Positions 33,801 to 43,752 are shown, counted from the first letter of the stretch. The stretch is 64,000 nucleotides of DNA from Bacteroidia bacterium (GCA_030425285.1 JAUIAY010000005.1:62001-126000); one strand, 5' to 3'. Notes: generated by a model from the letters alone, not told the origin. A program made the numbers and translations.

Positions 33801-36578
33801 TTCTGTAGTCAAATCACCACAAGTTCCTACTATCTCATATTGAACTGTATAGGTAACGCCTGGTGTACCGCCAGTAACGATTCCCGATCCATCTACAGTT
33901 GTTCCGTCACCTGGGTCAGGGTTTAATGAAAATGTTCCACCTGCATCACCTGTTATAGTTGCTGTACCGCCATCACAAGTAGCTGTCATAGTAAAACTGG
34001 CATCGGCTGCAGTAAGTACTGTTACTGTTTGCGTACTACTATCAGGACATACACCATTAGTTGTATATTCTATTGTATAAGTCGTTCCTGGTGTTCCTCC
34101 TGTTACTATACCTGTATCTGATGTTACTACTGTGCCATCTCCTGGGTCAGGATTAAGAGCAAAGGTTCCTGCTGGGTCGCCCGTTATAGTCGCAGTACCA
34201 CCATCACAAGTCGCTGTCATTGTAAAACTTGCATCATCTTCTGGCAACACTGTGACCGTTTCAGTGGTCAAATCACCACAGGTTCCCGCTATCTCATATT
34301 GAACTGTGTAAGTTGTTCCTGGTGTACCACCAGTGACGATTCCCGATCCATCTACAGTTGTACCATCTCCCGGATCAGGGTTAAGGGTAAAGGCCCCTCC
34401 TGAATCACCCGTTATGGTTGCTGTTCCTCCATCACAGGTAGCCGCCATAGTAAAACTGGCATCGGCTGCCGTAAGAACAGTTACAGTTTGTGTACTGCTA
34501 TCAGGACAAACTCCATTGGTTGCATATTCTACCGTATAAGTTACGCCTGGTGTTCCTCCTGTTACTATACCTGTATCTGATGTTACTACTGTACCATCTC
34601 CTGGGTCAGGATTTAAGGTAAACGAACCTCCTGTTGTCCCAGTAATGGTAGCTGTACCACCATCACAGGTTGCCGCCATAGTAAAACTCGCATCATCTTC
34701 TGATAAAACAGTGACTGTTTGAGTACTACTATTTGGGCACACACCATTGGTTGTATATTCTACCGTATAAGTCGTTCCTGGTGATCCTCCTGTTACTATA
34801 CCTGTATCTGATGTTACTACTGTGCCATCTCCTGGGTCAGGATTAAGAGTAAAGGTTCCTGCTGGGTCACCCGTTATAGTCGCAGTACCACCATCACAAG
34901 TCGCTGTCATTGTAAAACTTGCATCATCTTCTAGCAACACTGTGACCGTTTGAGTGGTCAAATCACCACAGGTTCCCGCTATCTCATATTGAACTGTATA
35001 AGTTGTTCCTGGTGTACCGCCAGTAACGATTCCCGATCCATCTACAGTTGTACCATCTCCCGGGTCAGGGTTAAGGGTGAAGGTTCCTCCTGAATCACCC
35101 GTTATGGTTGCTGTTCCTCCATCACAGGTTGCTGTCATCGTAAAACTAGCATCGGCCGCTGTTAATACAGTTACTGTCTGCGTGGTCAAATCACCACAAG
35201 TTCCCGCTATCTCATATTGAACTGTATAGGTTGTACCTGGTGTACCATCAGTAACTTCTCCAGTGGTAGCATTTATGGACGTACCATCTCCAGGGTCAGG
35301 ATTTAGAGTAAAGGTTCCTCCAGAATCACCCGTTATAGTCGCTGTACCACCATCACAGGTAGCAGTCATAGTAAAACTGGCATCGGCTGCAGTGAGAACC
35401 GTAAATGATTGGGTCTCACTTGCTGGGCAAGCTCCTCCTATGGTGTATTCGACAGTATAGGTTGTTCCTGGTGTGCCACCAGTAACCGTTCCAGATCCAT
35501 CAACCGTTGTACCATCTCCAGGGTCTGGGTTCAGGGTAAATGTACCTCCAGTATCCCCTGTAATGGTTGCTATAGCTCCATCACAAGTTGGTGTCATTGT
35601 AAAGCCCGCATTTCCTCCTGCATCATCTACTGTTACCATTACGGTATCGGAATCAGTAAAAGTAGTACCATCACAATTTGTATATTCAACTTCAACTGTA
35701 TAGGTTTCATCCGCATCAGGGCAAACGGTTATAGTGTCTGTATTATCTATAAAACCACCACTCCCATCGTACCAAGACACTTCATAATTTGGTGTGCCAT
35801 TTGGTGTAAAACGCCAAGCTTCTATACTTGCCGACCAATTACCAGTGTTTCTTCCCGGAGGCGTATAAGCAATAGTCCCAGCAGGATTTTGGATTCCTAT
35901 TACGGCATTACCATTGTTCCAACCTAAACACGTTGGTTTGTCTAAAATATAAACTTCAATGGTGTTTGTCCCCTCGTACAACACTACCTGTTGGAATGTT
36001 TTTAAACTATTACATGAAAAATGGGCTACATTAAAGTAACTTACCACAAAGGTTCTGCAAGGTGCCGTACCCTTTACTTCCCATCCAATTTCGTGGGTTC
36101 CATTACTTGCATTTGGATCAATATCATGTACAGCACCAAAAATATTGACATCTGCCAATGTAGCGTTTGTATTATTTGGTATAGTTTGGCTAAAAGCCCA
36201 ACCATTGAATGTATTTGCATTGCTAACATCAAAGCTTATACCTCCATTCGCTCCAACAATTAATTGGTTATAATTTTGATTAAAAAAACAAAACTCGAAA
36301 GGTAAATTAACTACACCACTCCAAATATCATCTATATTAACAAAAAGTTGATTTGCCAAACCATTAAAATTCGATGGTGGGTTAAATGGAATTGCAGAAA
36401 CAGCATAACTGTTTGTATCTCCAGTTTCCAAATAGGTAGCTGTTAAATCTACACAACCATCAGCATCATCACACGCTATAGTTTGATTGGGTCCTGCTTG
36501 CACATTAGGACAACCAGGCCCTTGTGCATAAAAAGAATGTGCTATTAAAATACAAAAAAGAGTAATTAACTTTTTCAT
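30828..36578 (-). CDS. giant repeat-rich surface protein with T9SS type B sorting domain
   Basis: A 1916-residue secreted protein. Order: signal peptide (1-18, MKKLITLFCILIAHSFYA); an N-terminal domain (about 20-260) with a nidogen/PEP-like beta fold (NSYAVSAIPFNPPSN, EIGWEVKGTAP, VIGIQNPAG); a short Ig-like part; 11 repeats of 76-77 residues (about 324-1161), each with TMTATCDGG, TITGDSGG, LNPDPGDGT, TGGTPGTTYTVEY and TVTVL; five longer repeats of about 95 residues (about 1162-1665, with CDD, FDLT, YHET and ADA, IYVRV); two Ig-like domains; and a C-terminal gliding-motility type B sorting domain (FFTPNNDGDNDTW). It should be exported by T9SS and anchored or released as an adhesin. Divergent from folE. 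Confidence 0.9.
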   Translation of the reverse strand: MKKLITLFCILIAHSFYAQGPGCPNVQAGPNQTIACDDADGCVDLTATYLETGDTNSYAVSAIPFNPPSNFNGLANQLFVNIDDIWSGVVNLPFEFCFFNQNYNQLIVGANGGISFDVSNANTFNGWAFSQTIPNNTNATLADVNIFGAVHDIDPNASNGTHEIGWEVKGTAPCRTFVVSYFNVAHFSCNSLKTFQQVVLYEGTNTIEVYILDKPTCLGWNNGNAVIGIQNPAGTIAYTPPGRNTGNWSASIEAWRFTPNGTPNYEVSWYDGSGGFIDNTDTITVCPDADETYTVEVEYTNCDGTTFTDSDTVMVTVDDAGGNAGFTMTPTCDGAIATITGDTGGTFTLNPDPGDGTTVDGSGTVTGGTPGTTYTVEYTIGGACPASETQSFTVLTAADASFTMTATCDGGTATITGDSGGTFTLNPDPGDGTSINATTGEVTDGTPGTTYTVQYEIAGTCGDLTTQTVTVLTAADASFTMTATCDGGTATITGDSGGTFTLNPDPGDGTTVDGSGIVTGGTPGTTYTVQYEIAGTCGDLTTQTVTVLLEDDASFTMTATCDGGTATITGDPAGTFTLNPDPGDGTVVTSDTGIVTGGSPGTTYTVEYTTNGVCPNSSTQTVTVLSEDDASFTMAATCDGGTATITGTTGGSFTLNPDPGDGTVVTSDTGIVTGGTPGVTYTVEYATNGVCPDSSTQTVTVLTAADASFTMAATCDGGTATITGDSGGAFTLNPDPGDGTTVDGSGIVTGGTPGTTYTVQYEIAGTCGDLTTETVTVLPEDDASFTMTATCDGGTATITGDPAGTFALNPDPGDGTVVTSDTGIVTGGTPGTTYTIEYTTNGVCPDSSTQTVTVLTAADASFTMTATCDGGTATITGDAGGTFSLNPDPGDGTTVDGSGIVTGGTPGVTYTVQYEIVGTCGDLTTETVTVLSEDDPSFTMAATCDGGTATITGTTGGSFALNPDPGDGTTVDGSGTVMGGTPGTTYTVEYTTNGACPMSNTQTVTVLPAEDASFTMAATCDGGIATIIGDLGGTFTLNPNPGDGTTVTPDTGIVTGGTGGVTYTVEYTTSGVCPANTTQDVTVLTEADTAFTMTATCDGGFATVTGDVGGTFTLNPDPGAPVSINPTTGEVTGGLPGETFTVQYEVIGICSGSSTQDVTVLPIPTIVDPTPLVVCEDDVMDGMTVMDLTVKNDEVTGNNSNYIVTYHNNLTDAQNGTPEVSPSDTAYVGTDGETVYIRVEDSNTGCYTTTTMLLNVTNGPDVAAPTPLHECDVDNDNLASFDLSTTRDEILAIDPTLVVSFHLTEQTAIIGANPLDDMISNVANQIVYVRVTFATGSDCPTVLELPLIVEPSPEIPTSIDPYVVCDDDFDGTASFDLTTMDATIYGTQNPVDYILTYHETLADAEATPGANPIVAPQLSDYVSGNTTIYVRLEGANGCTKVGQFDLMVNPLPVIPTEAEDGIFEICDDSNDNDGYAIFDLTTQNDSYTGGDVTLSVNYFETMADIPNNPISNDTSYQNTSVGGLPHNPQTIFVTVTETTSGASCSSMTTLTLVVNTLPTPNDVLPDLITCDDNNPGDLQEEFDLTQNEGLMLNDFDETVTYHETMADAESGENAISNETAYTNTETPQTIYVRVTNTGDPNNASDEGTGCYTIITFDLIVNPIPVFTPDPLYTICVNSNGTEVVGSPTIDTGLSTSEYTFEWEDPNGVIVSIDSSYTAVQAGTHIVTITDIDTMCFNVISVVVEESSPPTVDATVVSEAFADNNVIQVVASGNGAASFEFSIDNGPWVSNDPNDNTYTFTDVTPGEHVIQVRDIYGCGIGSDTVLVMDYPLFFTPNNDGDNDTWQISGISSQMDAKIYIFDRYGKLLKQLSPSSEGWDGTLNGYPLPSSDYWFTVDYREPADDAMKQFQAHFTLKR
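31585..33095 (-). repeat. five divergent ~95-residue coding repeats of the surface protein
   Basis: Five tandem coding units of about 285-310 bp, each with a Cys-Asp-Asp start, FDLT, a YHET-ADA-like segment, and IYVRV followed by a C-terminal hydrophobic strand ending in NPLP-like sequence. They are clearly related at protein level but diverged in DNA, unlike the neighbouring array. Confidence 0.7.
33096..35609 (-). repeat. eleven near-identical ~229-bp tandem coding repeats
   Basis: The array encodes 11 units of 76-77 residues. Two alternating flavours are visible: one ending in EIAGTCGDLTT (units 2, 3, 6, 8) and one ending in TTNGVCP or similar (units 4, 5, 7, 9, 10). Units 1 and 11 are the most diverged, as expected for the edges of an array kept similar by recombination. 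Confidence 0.88.
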
Positions 36579-36747
36579 CGAAAAAGGGTTTTAATTTTTT
36601 AAAAAGATAGGCTTTGGGGTCAAAAAACTATAATTTTAGCAATGTAGCCATAAGTCGTGAAAAATAAGAATAAATTAGAAAAAAAACCTGATAATTTCGA
36701 TGAAATTAATTGTTTGTTAAGAAAGTATTCAAAAAAATGGAAATGCT

Positions 36748-36755
36748 TATCTTTG
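36748..36755 (+). promoter_or_regulatory. -7 promoter element of folE
   Basis: TATCTTTG, perfect -7 match, 28 bases before the folE ATG; the -33 element is unclear. Confidence 0.5.
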
Positions 36756-36783
36756 CAGATTAAAACCCTTATATTTCTATTAC

Positions 36784-37461
36784 ATGAAATTAGATACTGA
36801 TATAGAAGATTTTGATGCTTTAGGAAATGACCACATTGGCACTTCTGCCAATACACCCCTTCGTAAAGATGCCTTTAAACTGAACCATGATGAAAAAATT
36901 GAAATCATCAAAGATGATGTTAGACACATTATGGAAACACTTGGTTTAGATTTAACTGATGACAGCCTAAAAGGAACTCCCAACAGAGTCGCAAAGATGT
37001 TTGTTAAGGAACTTTTTGGCGGATTGGATCCTTCCAAAAAACCGAGCGCATCAACCTTTGAAAACAAATATAAATATGGTGAAATGTTGGTGGAAAAAAA
37101 CATTACCGTTTATTCTACTTGTGAGCACCATTTATTGCCTATAGTTGGTAAGGCTCATGTTGCCTATATTTCCAACGGAACTGTTGTAGGTTTATCTAAA
37201 ATGAACCGAATTGTTGATTATTATGCTAAACGTCCTCAAGTACAGGAGCGTTTAACCATTCAAATAGTTAAAGAATTGCAGGAAGTTCTCAATACTGAAG
37301 ATGTAGCCTGTGTGATTGACGCCAAGCATTTATGTGTTAATTCCAGAGGAATTAGGGATGTTGATAGTAGTACCGTTACTTCAGAATTTGGCGGTAAGTT
37401 TAAAGAAAAAGCAACCCGAAGAGAATTTCTAGATTATATAAAACTTGACACAACGTTTTAA
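36784..37461 (+). CDS. folE: GTP cyclohydrolase I
   Basis: Converts GTP to dihydroneopterin triphosphate for folate (and possibly queuosine) synthesis. It is 225 residues. The zinc site is seen as the Cys and His of TCEHHLLP (about 116-123) with the Cys of [11 protein letters not shown] near 187; [15 protein letters not shown]-like and [20 protein letters not shown] segments are family-typical. It opens a rightward group folE-cysS-yidD-lgt-DUF192. Confidence 0.96.
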   Translation: MKLDTDIEDFDALGNDHIGTSANTPLRKDAFKLNHDEKIEIIKDDVRHIMETLGLDLTDDSLKGTPNRVAKMFVKELFGGLDPSKKPSASTFENKYKYGEMLVEKNITVYSTCEHHLLPIVGKAHVAYISNGTVVGLSKMNRIVDYYAKRPQVQERLTIQIVKELQEVLNTEDVACVIDAKHLCVNSRGIRDVDSSTVTSEFGGKFKEKATRREFLDYIKLDTTF

Positions 37462-37481
37462 CTAAATTTCAACCGATTTCC

Positions 37482-38963
37482 ATGCAACTATTTGACCAAC
37501 AGCAAATACAAATTTATAATACTTTAAGTGGCGAAAAGGAACAATTCAACCCAATTAACAAAGGCCATATCGGGATGTATGTTTGTGGGCCAACTGTTTA
37601 CAGCAATGTTCATTTAGGAAATGTGAGAACGTTCATGTCTTTTGATATGATTTTCCGCTATTTCAAGCATTTGGGGTATAAAGTGCGTTATGTGAGAAAC
37701 ATAACAGATGCAGGTCATTTGGAAAACGATGCTGATGTTGGCGAAGATCGTATTGCAAAAAAAGCGCGATTGGAAGAAATTGAACCTATGGAGGTTGTTC
37801 AACGCTACACTGTTGATTTTCACAACATTCTTAATAAATTTAATTTTTTACCACCAAGTATTGAACCAACAGCTACTGGTCACATTATAGAGCAAATTGA
37901 AATTATAAAAGAGATCATAAACAATGGTCTGGCTTACGTTGTCAACGGATCAGTATATTTTGATGTTATAAAATACAATGAGACAAAACCTTACGGTATT
38001 TTGAGCAAGCGAAATGTTGAAGACCTGATCCATAATACCAGAGCATTGGATGGACAAAGTGATAAAAAAAATCCGCAGGATTTTGCCCTTTGGAAAAAAG
38101 CTGAACCGCAACATATTATGCGATGGCCTTCGCCATGGAGTGATGGTTTTCCTGGCTGGCATTTAGAGTGTACAGCAATGAGCACCAAGTATTTAGGAGA
38201 ACAATTTGATATTCACGGAGGCGGAATGGATTTAAAATTCCCGCATCACGAATGTGAAATTGCTCAAGCCGAAGCAACCAACAATATAGCTCCAGTAAAC
38301 TATTGGATGCATGCCAATATGCTTATTATGAACGGTAAGAAAATGGCGAAATCTACCGGAAACTTCATTCTACCAAATGAAATTTTCTCTGGTGACAATC
38401 CGCATATTACCAAAGCCTACTCACCAAGTGTTGCAAGATTCTTTATGTTGCAAGCGCATTATAGGAGCATTTTGGATTTTACCAATGATGGTTTATTAGC
38501 TAGTGAAAAAGGATTTTTCAGATTGATGGATGCCATAAATTCATTGGACTCACTAAAAACTGAACAACAATCGAGTTTTGATGTTTCTGTATGGAAACAA
38601 AAGTGCTACGACGCCATGAATGATGATTTCAATACGCCTATTGTTATAGCTAATTTGTTTGAAGCCGTGAAGCACATCAACCAGATTAAGGATGGCTCTG
38701 CAACAATAACAGAAGGCGATTTGAATATTTTAAAAGATTCGATGCATGCTTTTGTATTTGACATTTTAGGTTTGGAAAATGCAAATGAATCTAATGCTAG
38801 TTCTGATAAGCTATCAGGTGCTGTTGAAATACTTATTCAAATGAGGCAAGAAGCGCGTGCCAATAAGGATTTTGCATTATCTGATAAAATTAGGGACGAA
38901 TTGGCTGAAGCAGGTATCCAATTAAATGATAGTAGGGACGGCACAACTTTTACGACTAATTAG
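37482..38963 (+). CDS. cysS: cysteinyl-tRNA synthetase
   Basis: Class I synthetase charging tRNA-Cys. It is 493 residues. The zinc/HIGH region [18 protein letters not shown] is near residues 28-45 and the KMSKS-type loop reads [10 protein letters not shown] near 285-294. The other zinc ligands are in HLECTAMS and HHECEIAQ. It starts 20 bases after folE, and yidD starts two bases after its stop. Confidence 0.96.
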   Translation: MQLFDQQQIQIYNTLSGEKEQFNPINKGHIGMYVCGPTVYSNVHLGNVRTFMSFDMIFRYFKHLGYKVRYVRNITDAGHLENDADVGEDRIAKKARLEEIEPMEVVQRYTVDFHNILNKFNFLPPSIEPTATGHIIEQIEIIKEIINNGLAYVVNGSVYFDVIKYNETKPYGILSKRNVEDLIHNTRALDGQSDKKNPQDFALWKKAEPQHIMRWPSPWSDGFPGWHLECTAMSTKYLGEQFDIHGGGMDLKFPHHECEIAQAEATNNIAPVNYWMHANMLIMNGKKMAKSTGNFILPNEIFSGDNPHITKAYSPSVARFFMLQAHYRSILDFTNDGLLASEKGFFRLMDAINSLDSLKTEQQSSFDVSVWKQKCYDAMNDDFNTPIVIANLFEAVKHINQIKDGSATITEGDLNILKDSMHAFVFDILGLENANESNASSDKLSGAVEILIQMRQEARANKDFALSDKIRDELAEAGIQLNDSRDGTTFTTN

Positions 38964-38965
38964 TC

Positions 38966-39187
38966 ATGAAGAAAATATTGATTGCGCCTTTTTTATTTCT
39001 AATAAAAGTCTATCAAATTTTAATTTCTCCGCTTACACCAGCAACATGTAGATATCAACCTACATGTTCACACTATTCAAAGGAAGCATTGCAAAAGCAT
39101 GGCCTATGGAAAGGTGGGAAACTGGCCATAAAAAGGATTTTTAGTTGTCATCCCTGGGGTGGTTCAGGTTACGATCCTGTTCCTTAA
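38966..39187 (+). CDS. yidD: membrane protein insertion efficiency factor YidD
   Basis: A 73-residue peripheral membrane protein that helps YidC/Sec insert membrane proteins. Family motifs: [21 protein letters not shown] near residues 19-40 and a [13 protein letters not shown] end with the three conserved Cys. It is coupled to cysS (two-base gap) and followed by lgt after 78 bases. Confidence 0.93.
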   Translation: MKKILIAPFLFLIKVYQILISPLTPATCRYQPTCSHYSKEALQKHGLWKGGKLAIKRIFSCHPWGGSGYDPVP

Positions 39188-39265
39188 AAATTAACCTTTC
39201 ATTATACTTCATTCCTTTCGTATCCATTTTCATTTATATATATTTACTTTTTCAATTAATAGCCT

Positions 39266-40192
39266 ATGTATTTTTTAAAATTTGATTGGAATCCCATTAC
39301 TGGAATTGACATTGTCGGAAATTTTCAACTACATTTTTATAGTGTGATGTGGATCATAGCCTTTATTATAGGCTGGTTCATCATGAAGCGTATTTTTATA
39401 AAAGAGAAAGTCAATCTAGAATATTTGGATCCTCTTTTCATCTACACTGTTTTGGCAACTATGCTAGGCGCAAGACTAGGTCATGTGTTGTTTTATCAAT
39501 CTGAACTGATTTCTGAAGATTTCTTTAGTATTTTCTTGCCGTTTAGGTTTAAAGGAGGTTTTGAATTTACCGGATTTCAAGGCCTAGCAAGTCATGGTGC
39601 TGCTATTGGGATTATAATTGGCATGTATCTCTACAGGCGAAAATACAAGTATAAGTCCTTAATGTGGATATTGGATCGTATTGTAATATCCGTGGCTTCA
39701 GGTGCTGTGTTTATTAGAATAGGAAATTTTATTAATTCAGAGATTATAGGAAAAGTTACAGATTCATCGTTGGGTGTTCGTTTCATTCAAGATTATTATG
39801 GTAAAAGACAGATAGTAGCTGAAACTGGTATTGCTGATTATAAAGAAGCTTATGCCGCTGTTACTGATAATCCCCAATTCCAAAATCTTTTGGAAGCGGT
39901 TCCTTACAGACATCCTGCGCAGTTGTACGAATCATTTTGCTATATTTTTGTTTTTCTAATTTTGTGGTATGTGTACAACAAAACTAAAAAGTCTGAACAA
40001 GCAGGTTATTTATTTGGATTATTCCTGATAATGCTTTGGACGATTCGCTTTTTTGTGGAATTTTTCAAAGAGCCTCAAGGTGACGAATATATTACTATGC
40101 TGGGCTTAAATACAGGTCAAATGTTAAGCATCCCATTTATACTTATTGGGCTTTACTTTATGTTTGTTTACAAACCAAAATCTTCAAATTAG
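39266..40192 (+). CDS. lgt: prolipoprotein diacylglyceryl transferase
   Basis: Adds diacylglycerol to the lipobox Cys of prolipoproteins in the inner membrane. It is 308 residues with seven membrane segments. Signatures are GARLGHVLFY near residue 71-80, the GLASHGAAIGI block near 109-119, and RIGNFINSEIIGK near 152-164, with the late HPAQLYES. DUF192 follows seven bases after the stop. The window encodes several lipoproteins that would be its substrates. Confidence 0.94.
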   Translation: MYFLKFDWNPITGIDIVGNFQLHFYSVMWIIAFIIGWFIMKRIFIKEKVNLEYLDPLFIYTVLATMLGARLGHVLFYQSELISEDFFSIFLPFRFKGGFEFTGFQGLASHGAAIGIIIGMYLYRRKYKYKSLMWILDRIVISVASGAVFIRIGNFINSEIIGKVTDSSLGVRFIQDYYGKRQIVAETGIADYKEAYAAVTDNPQFQNLLEAVPYRHPAQLYESFCYIFVFLILWYVYNKTKKSEQAGYLFGLFLIMLWTIRFFVEFFKEPQGDEYITMLGLNTGQMLSIPFILIGLYFMFVYKPKSSN

Positions 40193-40198
40193 ACATTA

Positions 40199-40696
40199 AT
40201 GATCAGAAGGTATTTTAAAATTGTTTTGTTGTCATTTAGTACAGTGACGCTTATGACTGTTGCTTCCTGCAAAGAAGAAGCGAAAACAGTTAAGCAAAAG
40301 AAAGTTACGTTTAAAAAAGAAGGTGAATTGCATTTGATTAAAGCCTCAAACGACTCCGTAATTCAAATTTTGGATATTGAGATTGCAGATAATGAATTTG
40401 AAACGCAAACTGGCTTGATGTATCGAGATTCCATGAAAGAAAATCGCGGTATGTTATTCGTTTTTCCTGATTCGAGACCACGTTCTTTTTATATGAAAAA
40501 CACCCGATTCCCATTAGACATCATCTATTTAGATGACAACAATACCATAGTTAGTTTTCAGGAAAATGCCCAACCACTTAATGAAAATTCACTTCCTTCA
40601 AATGCTCCAGCGAAATATGTTTTGGAAGTCAATGCTGGTTTGGTAAAAAAATGGCAATTGGAAGTCGGTGATAAAATGAACTACACCAAATTGTAA
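40199..40696 (+). CDS. DUF192 lipoprotein
   Basis: A 165-residue envelope protein of unknown function. A lipobox-type signal ends in TVASC near residue 24. The DUF192 domain shows QTGLMYRDSMKENRGMLFVF, SFYMKNTRFPLDIIYLDDNN and the AKYVLEVNAGLV end. It is last in the folE-cysS-yidD-lgt group and precedes a strong bidirectional terminator. Confidence 0.9.
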   Translation: MIRRYFKIVLLSFSTVTLMTVASCKEEAKTVKQKKVTFKKEGELHLIKASNDSVIQILDIEIADNEFETQTGLMYRDSMKENRGMLFVFPDSRPRSFYMKNTRFPLDIIYLDDNNTIVSFQENAQPLNENSLPSNAPAKYVLEVNAGLVKKWQLEVGDKMNYTKL

Positions 40697-40715
40697 CTAG
40701 ATTTTTTACTATAAT

Positions 40716-40750
40716 AAAAAAGCCTTTTTGAAAATTCAAAAAGGCTTTTT
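40716..40750. terminator. bidirectional terminator between DUF192 and secDF
   Basis: Long stem AAAAAAGCCTTTTTGAA (40716-40732 region) with TTCAAAAAGGCTTTTT (40735-40750), serving both converging units. Confidence 0.82.
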
Positions 40751-40770
40751 AATATCTATTGAAAAATGGC

Positions 40771-43752
40771 TTAAGCTTTCGCCTCTTCCAATTCTTCTTC
40801 TTTTACTTTATTCTTTAATGCATCAGTTGCATCACCTTTCTTAACAGTATCATACATTAATGGTGTTGCAATAAACATCGATGAATAGGTACCAACTATC
40901 ACACCAACAATCAATGCAAACATAAATCCTCTGATAGAGTCACCTCCAAAAATAAATATCGCTAATAACACCACTAAAGTAGTCAACGATGTATTTAAGG
41001 TTCTACTTAATGTACTGCTTAATGACGAATTGATTACTTTGTTAAAAGGCCATGATGTATGCTCATTGAAAAACTCTCGAATTCTATCAAACACAACAAC
41101 CGTATCGTTTAACGAATAACCAATAACCGTTAGTATTGCCGCTATAAAGGACTGGTCAATCTCCATACTAAATGGCATATATTTATAAGTCAAAGAGAAC
41201 ACTCCCAATACGATTAATACATCATGGAATACTGCCGCAACAGCACCCAATGAAAATTGCCATCTTTTAAAGCGGAATAAAATATACAAGAATACAACAA
41301 TCAACGAACCAAGTATTGCCCAGAATGATGCTTGTTTAATATCATCAGCAATTGTTGGACTCACTTTATAGTACTTCATTAAACCAACCGTTTTATGAGC
41401 ATCATCCTTTATGAAGTCATCATAAGAAATACCGTTTAAATAAGGTTGCAAACCATTATACAATGCATTTCTGATTTCTTCATCAACGGCATTATCAGTT
41501 TCGTTCACTTTATATTTAGTAGTTATCTTCAATTGATTTGCACTACCAAATGTTTTTGCTTCTGCACTTCCGAAAGCATCAGACAACACAGAAGATATTT
41601 CATTGGCACTTACATCTTGATCAAAACGCACTTGATAAGTACGACCACCAACAAAGTCAACACCTTGGTCTAAACCGTTTGTAAATAACGATCCTAAACT
41701 GATTAAAATCAATGCAGCAGATACAATATAGGCTGCCTTACGTTTCTTTAAGAAATTGATGTTGATGTTTCTGAATAGGTTTTTGGTAATAGGCGTACTG
41801 AAATCAAGACTTCCACCTCTTCCAGCATACCAATCAACCAATAAACGGGTAATAAAAATAGCCGTGAATAATGATGTACCAATACCTATCAATAATGTTG
41901 TCGCAAATCCTTTAATAGGACCTGTACCGAAGATGAATAATATCAATGCCGTTAAACCAGTTGTAATATTGGCATCTAAAATTGAAGACAAGGCGTTACC
42001 AAAACCGTCAGCTATTGATTCCTTCATACCTTTTCCTTTGGCTAATTCTTCACGAATACGCTCAAAGATAAGTACGTTCGCATCCACAGACATACCAATC
42101 GTTAATACAATACCGGCAATACCAGGTAATGTTAACACAGCTCCAAGACCAGATAATACACCAAATATCAATACAATATTGAATAACATGGCAATATCGG
42201 CAAATAAACCAGCTTTACCGTAGTAAAGGAACATCCAAACCAATACCAAGCCCAATGCAATTAGGAATGACATTTTACCACTGTCAATCGCTTCTTGTCC
42301 TAGAGACGGACCAACAACTTCACCTTGAATAATATCTGCTGAAGCAGGTAATTTACCAGCACGTAAAACGTTTGCTAAATCGGTTGCTTCATTTAATGTG
42401 AAATTACCTGAAATAGAAGAATTACCACCAGAAATAGCTCCTGTAGTTACACCAGGCGCGGAATACACAACGTTATCCAGCGCTATGGCAATTTGTGTTC
42501 CTTGATTATAGGCCCGTCCAGTCATTTCTTCCCAGATCTTCGCTCCTTTTGCATTCATTTGCATTGACACTGTTGGTTTACCAACCGCATCATAATCCTG
42601 TCTAGCATCAGTTACCACTGCACCACTTAATGGTGGTACATTATCACGATTACCAATTAAAGCATACAAATCAACAACTTCACTGTCTTTTGCTGGCTTG
42701 CCAAATACAAACTTTACATTGCGTTGCTCTGCAGGCAATAATGCTCTTACTTGAGGCATGTTTAAGTATTCAGTTACCTTTGCTTTGTCTTTTATATTCA
42801 CAACTGCTAAAACAGCAGGATTAGGTGATTGAAATAATAAATCACGTAACGGATTTACTTCAACAACTGTTGAATCAGGATCAGATCCTAATAAATCTGC
42901 AATAGCATCATCTTCAGAAGTGTCTTCAGGTTCTTGGTCATCAGCTACAGTTTCAGAATCAGTCTTTGGCGCTTCCATATCTTTCAATAAGTTATTGGCT
43001 TCAACCAAAAACGGACCAAATAAGTCACGCTTGTAAACATCCCAAAACTCTAATTGAGCCGTGCTTTGTAACAATTTAATAGCACGCTCTTTGTCTTTTA
43101 CACCTGGTAATTCAACCAAAATACGACCAGAACTTCCTAAACGCTGGATACTTGGTGATGTTACACCAAATTCGTCAATACGCTTACGCAATACTTCGAA
43201 AGCTGATACGATTGACTCATCTATTTTACGTCTAATGATTGGTTTAACATCGTCATCAGACATGGAGCCTTCAATTTCACCGTCCAAAGCTCTCGTGTAG
43301 AAAATATTTGGTGAAGCTAACTTGGTATCACCTTTAATCGCGTCAAAAGCTATAAAAAAGTCTTCAACAAAATCATTTTGGCTATTCTTCTGTAATTCAG
43401 AAGCATCGTCCAACGCTTTATTAAAAACTGGGTCTTTACTGTAGTTAGCAAGACCTTTTAAGATGTCCTTTACAGAAACCTGTAGAATAACACTCACACC
43501 ACCTTTCAGGTCAAGACCTAAATTCATGGCGTTTTCCTTTACTTCGTTATAGGTATAGTTGGCAATACCTAAATTAAACACTTCTTCATTTGACAAGGAA
43601 TCTAAATACTGGCGTTCCTTTACTTCATCGCCATTAGATATTGCCACAGCAGTGTCTTCAACACTATTTGCCTTGAATGTAAATGACAATTGGTAGATAC
43701 TTACCAAACCAAATAACACCGCAAACAGCTTTACTAATCCTTTGTTTTGCAT
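40771..43752 (-). CDS. secDF: protein translocase subunit SecDF (fused)
   Basis: Proton-driven accessory motor that pulls secreted proteins out of SecYEG. It is 993 residues. The SecD half (1 to about 640) has an N-terminal membrane helix, a large periplasmic head (GVSVILQVS, then FEVLRKRIDEFGV and RILVELPGVKDKERA) and five helices from about 490 with GIAGIVLTIGMSVDANVLIFERIREE. The SecF half (about 665-993) repeats this with QGVDFVGGRTYQV and GYSLNDTVVVFDRIREF. An acidic insertion (about 255-295) interrupts the SecD head. It has its own promoter and a shared terminator. Confidence 0.95.
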   Translation of the reverse strand: MQNKGLVKLFAVLFGLVSIYQLSFTFKANSVEDTAVAISNGDEVKERQYLDSLSNEEVFNLGIANYTYNEVKENAMNLGLDLKGGVSVILQVSVKDILKGLANYSKDPVFNKALDDASELQKNSQNDFVEDFFIAFDAIKGDTKLASPNIFYTRALDGEIEGSMSDDDVKPIIRRKIDESIVSAFEVLRKRIDEFGVTSPSIQRLGSSGRILVELPGVKDKERAIKLLQSTAQLEFWDVYKRDLFGPFLVEANNLLKDMEAPKTDSETVADDQEPEDTSEDDAIADLLGSDPDSTVVEVNPLRDLLFQSPNPAVLAVVNIKDKAKVTEYLNMPQVRALLPAEQRNVKFVFGKPAKDSEVVDLYALIGNRDNVPPLSGAVVTDARQDYDAVGKPTVSMQMNAKGAKIWEEMTGRAYNQGTQIAIALDNVVYSAPGVTTGAISGGNSSISGNFTLNEATDLANVLRAGKLPASADIIQGEVVGPSLGQEAIDSGKMSFLIALGLVLVWMFLYYGKAGLFADIAMLFNIVLIFGVLSGLGAVLTLPGIAGIVLTIGMSVDANVLIFERIREELAKGKGMKESIADGFGNALSSILDANITTGLTALILFIFGTGPIKGFATTLLIGIGTSLFTAIFITRLLVDWYAGRGGSLDFSTPITKNLFRNININFLKKRKAAYIVSAALILISLGSLFTNGLDQGVDFVGGRTYQVRFDQDVSANEISSVLSDAFGSAEAKTFGSANQLKITTKYKVNETDNAVDEEIRNALYNGLQPYLNGISYDDFIKDDAHKTVGLMKYYKVSPTIADDIKQASFWAILGSLIVVFLYILFRFKRWQFSLGAVAAVFHDVLIVLGVFSLTYKYMPFSMEIDQSFIAAILTVIGYSLNDTVVVFDRIREFFNEHTSWPFNKVINSSLSSTLSRTLNTSLTTLVVLLAIFIFGGDSIRGFMFALIVGVIVGTYSSMFIATPLMYDTVKKGDATDALKNKVKEEELEEAKA

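Noticed and set aside
33096-35609. CRISPR-like repeat array
   Set aside because: The period of about 229 bp is in frame, wholly coding, and the units have no unique spacers.
31192-35927. Several long plus-strand open frames opposite the surface-protein gene
   Set aside because: They mirror the repetitive codons of the minus-strand gene, show Val/Pro/Ser-rich low complexity, and have no start signals or family motifs.
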